Shown here: in pieces, positions 15,017 to 20,337 of the stretch
Position numbering within the stretch: position 1 is the first letter of the stretch
How the letters are laid out: each line of letters starts with the position of its first letter
Source of the DNA: an uncultured Johnsonella sp.
Lineage (GTDB): Bacteria; Bacillota; Clostridia; Lachnospirales; Lachnospiraceae
Assembly (NCBI GenBank): GCA_905373785.1
Contig: CAJPUK010000028.1
Coordinates: 1 to 20,337, forward strand
Reading direction: 5' to 3'
Length of the DNA stretch: 20,337 nucleotides
Made by a program: the position numbers and the translations under genes
The notes under the pieces: model-generated
The model's input: only the letters and a program-made list of their open reading frames with translations
What the model was told of the DNA's origin: nothing
Database searches by the model: none

Positions 15017-15864
15017 TACTCTACTTCCTTCGGCTTTTCCAAGCTTATTTTACCGAGCTTTCCTTCTCTAAAATCCTGTATCAGTATTGCGGCAGCCTTT
15101 TCATAATCATACTCATTGCCCTTTTTAAGACAGGAGCGTTTAATTGCTATTTCTTTCAGCACCTCTTCTACAGTATTTCCTGCTATATCATATCTTTCTT
15201 TGAGTAAGCTTTCATCATTTTTAAAACACCATTCTATAAATACAGATGCAAGCTCTGTAGTATCAACTATCATATCATTGATAGAGCCTATAAAAGCAAT
15301 CATTTCTCCGGTATGTTCATCTTCAAACTTCGGCCAAAGTATACCTGGAGTATCTAAAAGCTCAACCGACTTATTGATCCTAATCCACTGATTGCCCTTG
15401 GTTACACCGGGTTTGTTGCCGGTTTTTGCCATAGCTTTTCCTACTATAGAATTAATAAGCGTGGACTTTCCTACATTAGGTATGCCTGTGATCATAGTCC
15501 TTACCGGACGATTCTTTATGCCCCTTTTAAGGTCTCTTTCTCTTTTTTCTTTCGCTGCAATTTCTATAAGAGGCATAAGTTTTTTGGTAAATTGATTTTT
15601 TCTTGAGTCAAGCGTCATACACAGGCAGCCCTTGGACTCGTAATAATTAAGCCACTCTTTATTAACTCTCTCATCTGCCATATCAGCCTTATTAAGTATA
15701 ATTATTCTTGATTTACCTACGGCAAGTTTTTCTATATCAGGATTGGAAGTAGCCATAGGCGCTCTTGCATCAAGCATTTCTATAACTATATCTATTATCT
15801 TTATATCCTCTGACATAGCCCTCTTAGCCTTGGTCATATGCCCCGGATACCACTGGATTTTCAT
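15016..15864 (-). CDS. rbgA: Ribosome biogenesis GTPase RbgA (YlqF)
   Basis: This 282-aa circularly permuted GTPase is needed for late assembly of the 50S subunit. The permuted motif order is clear: G4 NKAD (58-61) comes first, then G1 GIPNVGKST (127-135) and G3 DTPG (171-174). The N-terminus QWYPGHMTKAKR is the family signature. The C-terminal domain (about 185-282) is the helical RNA-binding part. AAGGAGA lies 4 nt before the ATG. It follows rplS with a hairpin in between, so expression is probably partial read-through from the ribosomal protein transcript. The neighbour order rplS-rbgA-rnhB is widespread in Firmicutes. Confidence 0.95.
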   Translation of the reverse strand: MKIQWYPGHMTKAKRAMSEDIKIIDIVIEMLDARAPMATSNPDIEKLAVGKSRIIILNKADMADERVNKEWLNYYESKGCLCMTLDSRKNQFTKKLMPLIEIAAKEKRERDLKRGIKNRPVRTMITGIPNVGKSTLINSIVGKAMAKTGNKPGVTKGNQWIRINKSVELLDTPGILWPKFEDEHTGEMIAFIGSINDMIVDTTELASVFIEWCFKNDESLLKERYDIAGNTVEEVLKEIAIKRSCLKKGNEYDYEKAAAILIQDFREGKLGKISLEKPKEVE

Positions 15865-15876
15865 AAGTTCTCCTTA

Positions 15877-15907
15877 TACAAAAGGACAATGCAAAAGCAC
15901 TGTCCTT
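15877..15907 (-). terminator. Terminator or attenuator after rplS
   Basis: On the minus strand AAGGACAGTGC pairs with GCATTGTCCTT around a TTTT loop, with one G-T pair. TTGTA follows the stem. It sits between the rplS stop and the rbgA ribosome site. It probably ends most rplS transcripts while letting some reach rbgA. Confidence 0.72.
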
Positions 15908-15923
15908 AGATTTTATTGCGTAT

Positions 15924-16271
15924 TTACTTTACAGCTTCTTTAACCTTAGCAGCCTTTCCTACTCTTTCACGCAAGTAGTTAAGCTTAGCTCTTCTTACCT
16001 TACCTCTTCTTACAACCTCTATATTGCCTATAAAAGGTGAGTGAAGCGGCCATGTCTTTTCAACACCTATACCGTTAGAAAGCTTTCTTACGGTAAATGT
16101 CTCTCTTGCACCGCCGTTTTGTCTCTTAAGTACAGTACCTTCAAAAATCTGTACTCTTTCTCTGTTTCCTTCCTTGATCTTGTTGTGTACCTTTACAGTA
16201 TCACCAACTCTGAACTCAGGAACCTCAGCCTTAAGCTGTGTAGCTTCAATACTTCTTATTATGTCGTTCAT
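15924..16271 (-). CDS. rplS: 50S ribosomal protein L19
   Basis: This 115-aa component of the large ribosomal subunit lies at the interface with the 30S subunit. The sequence is unmistakable: FRVGDTVKVHNKIKEG, RVQIFEGTVLKRQNGG, ETFTVRKLSNGIGVEKTWPLHSP and RRGKVRRAKLNYLRER. Length is normal. AGGAGG lies 6 nt before the ATG. It has its own promoter and a hairpin just after it, so it is probably expressed at a higher level than the genes that follow. Confidence 0.97.
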   Translation of the reverse strand: MNDIIRSIEATQLKAEVPEFRVGDTVKVHNKIKEGNRERVQIFEGTVLKRQNGGARETFTVRKLSNGIGVEKTWPLHSPFIGNIEVVRRGKVRRAKLNYLRERVGKAAKVKEAVK

Positions 16272-16346
16272 CTTATCCTCCTGTTAACTTGACATTCTTA
16301 ATCTAATAATTTAGAAAAGAGGAATATCGCCTTTTACAACTTGATG

Positions 16347-16375
16347 AGTATAACATAATTTAGTAATTAAAACAA
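16347..16375 (-). promoter_or_regulatory. rplS promoter
   Basis: On the minus strand TTGTTT (16370-16375) and TATACT (16347-16352) are 17 bp apart. The -35 abuts the ackA stop codon (16377). This gives a leader of about 70 nt. Such leaders before rplS can carry autoregulatory structures, but only a short stem (AAAAGG with CCTCTTTT, around 16310-16335) is visible here. Confidence 0.7.
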
Positions 16376-16376
16376 G

Positions 16377-17576
16377 TTATTTTTCTGTTAATGCCTTTGT
16401 CTCTCTTGCTATAGCAAGTTCTTCATTGGTCGGTACAAGCATTACCTTAACCTTTGAATCCGGTGTTGATATCAGGGTCAGCTTACCTCTTACATTATTA
16501 GCTTCGTCATCAATCTTGATTCCAAGGTATCCAAGATAAGAGCAGACAGCTTTTCTTCCCGGTATATCATTCTCCCCTATACCTGCTGTAAAGCAGATTG
16601 CATCAACTCCGTTCATGGCAGCGGTATAAGCTCCTATATACTTGGCAACTCTGTAATGGAAAGCTTCAAGTGCAATACGTGCAAGCTCATTACCTTCTTC
16701 TATGGCTTTTTCAATATCTCTAAAGTCGGAAGAAAGTCCGTTGGACATACCGTACACACCTGACTTCTTATTAAGTATATCAAGTATCTCATTAATATTC
16801 TTGCCCTCTTTATTGGCAATAAATTGCATAACCCCCGGATCTATATCGCCTGATCTGGTTCCCATTATAAGTCCTTCAAGCGGTGTGAATCCCATAGAAG
16901 TATCTACGCACTTTCCACCTATTGAAGCTGACACTGAAGCGCCGTTTCCAAGGTGGCATACTATAACCTTAGCTGTCTTTGGGTCAAGATTTCCGAACTT
17001 TATAGCCTCTCCTGATACAAACTTATGGCTTGTTCCATGAAAACCGTATCTTTTGATAGAATATTTTTCATAATATTCATGTGGTATGGCATATCTTGAT
17101 GCCTTATCAGGTACTGAGGCACCGAATGCGGTATCAAATACCACTACATTCTTAACACCCGGTATAACCTTTTCAACCGCCTCTATACCCATAAGGTTTG
17201 CAGGATTGTGTAAAGGTCCAAGGTCGAAGCAATCACGAATACCCTGCTTTACATCTGCATCCACAAGCACCGACTCACTGTACTTCATACCTCCATGAAC
17301 TACTCTGTGTCCAACCGCATGAATCTCATCAAGGCTCTTAATTACTCCATGCTCACTGTCAAGCAAGGCATCAAGTACCATCTTGATTGCTTCATTATGA
17401 CTTGGCATAGGATTTTCTATTATATGCTTATCCTTTCCGGCTGCCTGATGTGTAAGTTTTGATCCGTCTATTCCTATTCTCTCACAAAGTCCCTTAGCTA
17501 TGACCTCTTCTGTATCCATATTTATAAGCTGATACTTAAGGGAAGAACTACCACAGTTGATTACTAAAATATTCAT
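16377..17576 (-). CDS. ackA: Acetate kinase
   Basis: This 399-aa cytoplasmic enzyme converts acetyl phosphate and ADP to acetate and ATP, the energy-yielding last step of acetate fermentation. The N-terminus NILVINCGSSSLKYQLI is the first ASKHA-fold signature. GHRVVHGG, FDTAFGAS, YGFHGTSHKFVS and GNGASVSA are the phosphate- and substrate-binding segments, and MGFTPLEGLIMGTRSGDIDPG is the second family signature. Length is normal. GAGGAG lies 7-8 nt before the ATG. The partner gene pta lies upstream in the same direction but 303 bp away, rather than in a tight operon. Confidence 0.97.
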   Translation of the reverse strand: MNILVINCGSSSLKYQLINMDTEEVIAKGLCERIGIDGSKLTHQAAGKDKHIIENPMPSHNEAIKMVLDALLDSEHGVIKSLDEIHAVGHRVVHGGMKYSESVLVDADVKQGIRDCFDLGPLHNPANLMGIEAVEKVIPGVKNVVVFDTAFGASVPDKASRYAIPHEYYEKYSIKRYGFHGTSHKFVSGEAIKFGNLDPKTAKVIVCHLGNGASVSASIGGKCVDTSMGFTPLEGLIMGTRSGDIDPGVMQFIANKEGKNINEILDILNKKSGVYGMSNGLSSDFRDIEKAIEEGNELARIALEAFHYRVAKYIGAYTAAMNGVDAICFTAGIGENDIPGRKAVCSYLGYLGIKIDDEANNVRGKLTLISTPDSKVKVMLVPTNEELAIARETKALTEK

Positions 17577-17879
17577 TTTACTTACTCCTCAATTATTTAA
17601 TGTTTATTTATCAGTTATGTAAACTGCCAATTATATAAAGCCAATAGCATCTTCTTTATAAAGCCGATATATTGTTTAGGCTTTTCTACATGATTTATAA
17701 TCGCACTTTATCATTATCACCGGTAAATATACCAAACCTTCTTTTGCCGACTTATCTTCTGTAAAATTAAAGCTATAAATTAACTATATTATTTTAGAAA
17801 CTAATCTATAAATAAATGTATAAGCAAAATTTAGTTTAATTTACCGGCTTAATTACTTTAGTCTTATATAATAACCTGA
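17577..17879. other. pta-ackA intergenic region with inverted and direct repeats
   Basis: These 303 bp hold no ORF of note. ATAAAGCCAA (17635-17644) and ATAAAGCCGA (17658-17667) are direct repeats 23 bp apart, shortly upstream of ackA. AAAGCC (17660-17665) and GGCTTT (17679-17684) can form a short hairpin. CCGGTAAAT (17720-17728) and ATTTACCGG (17839-17847) are perfect 9-bp inverted arms 110 bp apart. I see no standard terminator after pta and no convincing promoter for ackA, so read-through from pta is likely. Confidence 0.5.
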
Positions 17880-18872
17880 CTATGCCTCACACTGTACTGC
17901 GGTTATAGCTACAACTCCTACGATATCTTCCCAAGTGCAGCCTCTTGAAAGGTCATTGACCGGTCTTGCTATACCCTGGCAAATAGGTCCGTAAGCTTCA
18001 GCTTTAGCAAGTCTTTGAACTAATTTGTATCCGATATTTCCTGCATCAAGATCAGGGAAAATAAGCACATTTGCCTGACCTGCAACCGATGAACCCGGTG
18101 CCTTTGAGCTGCCCACACCCGGATCTATAGCCGCATCAAGCTGCAATTCTCCATCTAAACTAAGCTCCGGCGCCATCTCCTTGGCAAGTCTTGTAGCTTC
18201 TATAACTTTATCTACATCAGGATGTTTCGCACTTCCCTTGGTTGAATGACTGAGCATAGCTACCTTCGGCTCCGAACCTACTAAAAGTTTGAAACTTTCT
18301 GCTGATGATATGGCTATTTGAGCAAGCTTTTCAGGATCCGGATTTTGCTCAAGACCGCTGTCGGCAAAAATAAACGCACCATGATCACCATACTCACAGT
18401 CAGGCACTATCATCAGGAAAAACGCAGATACCAGCTTGGTATTAGGCTTAGTCTTAATAATCTGAAGACTTGGTCTTAATGTATCCGCCGTAGAGTGGCA
18501 GGCACCCGATACCATACCGTCAGCATCTCCGTTTTTTATCATAAGACAGGCGTAGTAAGCATAGTCTGACAGCATGATTCTTCTTGCCTCCTCATGTGTA
18601 AGCCCCTTAGCCTTTCTAAGCTCTACAAACAGATCCTCATACTGCTGAGTTTTTTCATATGTATGCGGATTGATTATAGTAGCCTTGCTGATATCAAGAC
18701 CCTTGGAATTTTCTGCAACTTCTTCGGGTGTACCTATTATTATAAGTTTTGCTATTCCCTCCTTAAGTATAGTTTCAGCAGCCTGAAATGTCCTTCTGTC
18801 CATAGACTCCGGCAGAACTATGGTTTTATTTAACCACTTAGCTCTTTCCCTAATCTGTTCCATAATGCTCAT
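17880..18872 (-). CDS. pta: Phosphate acetyltransferase
   Basis: This 330-aa enzyme of the short Pta class converts acetyl-CoA and phosphate to acetyl phosphate, which AckA then uses to make ATP. IVLPESMDRRT near the N-terminus, GMVSGACHSTADTLRP, FADSGLEQNP and the C-terminal FPDLDAGNIGYKLVQRLAKAEAYGPICQG are all family segments. The ATG at 18872 is chosen because AAAGGGG precedes it by about 11 nt; a start at 18908 has no ribosome site. It has its own promoter and lies directly upstream of ackA in the same direction. Confidence 0.95.
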   Translation of the reverse strand: MSIMEQIRERAKWLNKTIVLPESMDRRTFQAAETILKEGIAKLIIIGTPEEVAENSKGLDISKATIINPHTYEKTQQYEDLFVELRKAKGLTHEEARRIMLSDYAYYACLMIKNGDADGMVSGACHSTADTLRPSLQIIKTKPNTKLVSAFFLMIVPDCEYGDHGAFIFADSGLEQNPDPEKLAQIAISSAESFKLLVGSEPKVAMLSHSTKGSAKHPDVDKVIEATRLAKEMAPELSLDGELQLDAAIDPGVGSSKAPGSSVAGQANVLIFPDLDAGNIGYKLVQRLAKAEAYGPICQGIARPVNDLSRGCTWEDIVGVVAITAVQCEA

Positions 18873-18926
18873 GTTTATAAAATCCCCTTTCAACCTATAA
18901 TAAGTCATATCTTTATGAACTACTTA

Positions 18927-18956
18927 ATTATAGTATATTTTAACGTAAAATTACAA
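18927..18956 (-). promoter_or_regulatory. pta promoter
   Basis: On the minus strand TTGTAA (18951-18956) and a perfect TATAAT (18927-18932) are 18 bp apart, about 55 bp before the pta ATG. A perfect 10-bp hairpin (TTATATATTT, CTGT, AAATATATAA; 18987-19010) lies about 30 bp further upstream and could be an operator or a cruciform. Confidence 0.65.
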
Positions 18957-18986
18957 GTATTTAAAACAGTTCTTTGTATAATTTTC

Positions 18987-19077
18987 TTATATATTTCTGT
19001 AAATATATAAAGTCGACTGTTTACAGAATATATTATATGCCTTATACCGACTTTATATCTTCTACAATCGACTTTAT
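18987..19077. promoter_or_regulatory. Cluster of ATAAAGTCG motifs upstream of pta
   Basis: ATAAAGTCGACTG lies at 19007-19019 on the plus strand. CCGACTTTAT (19047-19056) and TCGACTTTAT (19068-19077) are the same motif on the minus strand, 21 bp apart. Near-identical ATAAAGCCRA repeats occur before ackA at 17635 and 17658, spaced 23 bp. The spacing of about two helix turns suggests protein binding, but no known regulator site is matched. Confidence 0.4.
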
Positions 19078-19161
19078 TTACTTAGTTGTTACTTTCTTAT
19101 AATTAATAATAGTTATTGTAATTTTTTATACTCGAACAATTCAATTTTCACAGGAAGCACT

Positions 19162-19328
19162 GTTACAACTTATGTGCCTTGGATATACGTATATAATATA
19201 CCAATTGAAAGCTTACTGTCAGACCTATATAGAGCTACTACCGGAATTCATCTTACTCTGATTTATAAATAAAAAATTAAGCATTTTTAGTTTTTTGACA
19301 AAGATGAATTACCTGCCTAAACTGTAGC
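19162..19328 (+). repeat. MITE-like palindromic element, copy 3 (decayed)
   Basis: This copy is in the same orientation as copy 2. GTTACAACTTATGTGCCTT at the left aligns with the copy 2 terminus. GATATACGTATATAATATACC and TTGAAAGCTT match the left arm of hairpin 1. The right arm of that hairpin is largely deleted (about 17 nt missing after TCAG). CCGGAATTCATCTT, the TTTTTAGTTTTTTGAC run and AAGATGAATTACCTGCC preserve hairpin 2. The right end is AAACTGTAGC. No flanking direct repeat is visible, so it looks like an old copy. It lies between the 3' end of the wall-binding protein gene and the pta upstream region. Confidence 0.75.
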
Positions 19329-19436
19329 TAAACAATAATAAAACTTATAACAATTCAGCACTGAAAGTCTTACATTGTCTTTGCTCATATAACTTAACTA
19401 TTGTTGTGCAAGATGTGAACGTACCTTTCACCTGTT

Positions 19437-20285
19437 TTATTGCACATTAAGTTCATCAAACATTAAAAATCCCATGTCGGCTGCATTGCTAAGTGTAAAG
19501 TATGCCGTATACCTCTTAACTGGAGTATATCTGTCACTACCATTATATGCAACAAGATCTCCACTAACTTTAGCCCTATCACCCTCTATACTTACATACA
19601 TGCCCTCATAAGCCGGATAGGCAATTCCTGCATCTCCGAAACTTCCACTTCCTTCAATTACATACTGCCCTCCTTTAAGTTCTCCATACCTTGCAAATGC
19701 TCTTATATCACTTTCATTACTTGAGCCTGTAAGATCTCTCATTATTGACATCAGATCTGCCTGACTTACTATATTATAATAATCCCCTGATATGTACTGC
19801 TCTCTTACCCTGGAATCTTTCTTATTATATATATAGGCATAAGTTAAAAATGCCTTATCATTTGATGTAAGATTATCCCTTTTTTTATAAAAATTTGTAC
19901 TTACAGGATTTTTATCATAAAAATCATACAGTACCCAAGATACCATTGCATTCATATACAACTTATTTTTTTCGCTTCCGATATCAACATATTCTCCGCT
20001 TGCTCCTACCAAATAGCCGTCAGGAGTTTTAGTACTTGTAAGCATTGCTCCGCTTGAACCGAGGTAATAGTTTCCTATCCATGTATTCTTTTTCATAATC
20101 CCGGCTTGATCAAAATAATACCAGGCACCGTCATTGTCCATAAACCATCCGGACTTGACATAGGTGTTATCATCTCGAAGGTAAAACCAATCCCCTGCTC
20201 GATTTACCCACTGACCTGCAAAGGCAGACATTGACAATGCCATACTGAACGCTATGCTGATAAAAATTCCAAGTGTTTTTTTCAT
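19437..20285 (-). CDS. Secreted protein with choline-binding-type cell wall repeats
   Basis: The 282-aa protein starts with a signal peptide (MKKTLGIFISIAFSMALS, probable cleavage after AFA at 23). Residues 24-100 hold about four repeats of roughly 20 residues with aromatic and Gly signatures: WVNRAGDWFYL, GWFMDNDGAWYYFDQAG, WIGNYYLGSSGAM and DGYLVGASGEYV. Such repeats bind choline or other teichoic-acid groups and hold proteins to the wall. Residues 105-282 form a domain I do not recognise, with no visible catalytic motif. AAGGAAGG lies 9 nt before the ATG, and a TATAAT box (20321-20326) lies upstream with its -35 beyond the window. A short GTGAA/TTCAC stem past the stop is a weak terminator candidate. 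Confidence 0.88.
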   Translation of the reverse strand: MKKTLGIFISIAFSMALSMSAFAGQWVNRAGDWFYLRDDNTYVKSGWFMDNDGAWYYFDQAGIMKKNTWIGNYYLGSSGAMLTSTKTPDGYLVGASGEYVDIGSEKNKLYMNAMVSWVLYDFYDKNPVSTNFYKKRDNLTSNDKAFLTYAYIYNKKDSRVREQYISGDYYNIVSQADLMSIMRDLTGSSNESDIRAFARYGELKGGQYVIEGSGSFGDAGIAYPAYEGMYVSIEGDRAKVSGDLVAYNGSDRYTPVKRYTAYFTLSNAADMGFLMFDELNVQ

Positions 20286-20337
20286 GCTATTTTACCTTCC
20301 TTTTCATAATATTTAACTTTATTATACAACTTTGTTT

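Noticed and set aside
16272..16346. L19 autoregulatory leader upstream of rplS
   Set aside because: A short stem exists, but I could not match it to the known leader consensus by eye.
1..20337. CRISPR array, tRNA or rRNA gene, transposase or phage gene
   Set aside because: No regularly spaced direct repeats with unique spacers were seen, no cloverleaf or rRNA sequence was recognised, and none of the proteins resembles a transposase, integrase or phage protein.

Overview
The window looks like chromosomal core DNA from an AT-rich, Gram-positive anaerobe of the class Clostridia, probably a Lachnospiraceae member (inference). The evidence is the strong AGGAGG-type ribosome sites, the long (about 400 aa) form of PRPP synthetase, the order DUF512 radical-SAM gene - der - plsY - gpsA, a Pta/AckA acetate pathway, and a secreted protein with choline-binding-type WYYF repeats. 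No rRNA, tRNA, CRISPR array, phage gene or transposase gene is visible. All genes except prs lie on the minus strand.

Layout from left to right. 1-90: part of a repeated palindromic element. 126-5338 (read right to left): livJ, livH, livM, livG and livF, a complete branched-chain amino acid ABC importer, followed by rnhA. 5412-6569: an iron-dependent alcohol dehydrogenase with its own near-consensus promoter and a leader of about 115 nt. 6771-11166: DUF512 radical-SAM protein, der, plsY and gpsA, a tight operon linking ribosome assembly with the first steps of phospholipid synthesis. 11167-11540: divergent intergenic region holding a complete 184-bp copy of the palindromic element plus promoters on both sides. 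11541-12755: prs on the plus strand. 12756-13155: convergent intergenic region with a strong terminator, degenerate tandem copies of it, and a separate 134-bp branched inverted-repeat element. 13156-16271: rplS, then rbgA, rnhB, yraN and pgeF, a ribosome and nucleic-acid housekeeping string. 16377-18872: ackA and pta, making acetate and ATP from acetyl-CoA. 18873-19436: AT-rich intergenic region with the pta promoter, short repeated motifs and a decayed third copy of the palindromic element. 19437-20285: a secreted cell-wall-binding protein.

The least ordinary content is non-coding. A MITE-like family of about 165-185 bp has three copies. It has terminal inverted repeats, two internal hairpins, a precise 8-bp flanking direct repeat at the complete copy, and a compensatory base-pair change between copies. 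Two further unexplained structures sit downstream of prs: tandem terminator-like hairpins with a period of about 92 bp, and the 134-bp branched element. No new protein-based system was recognised.
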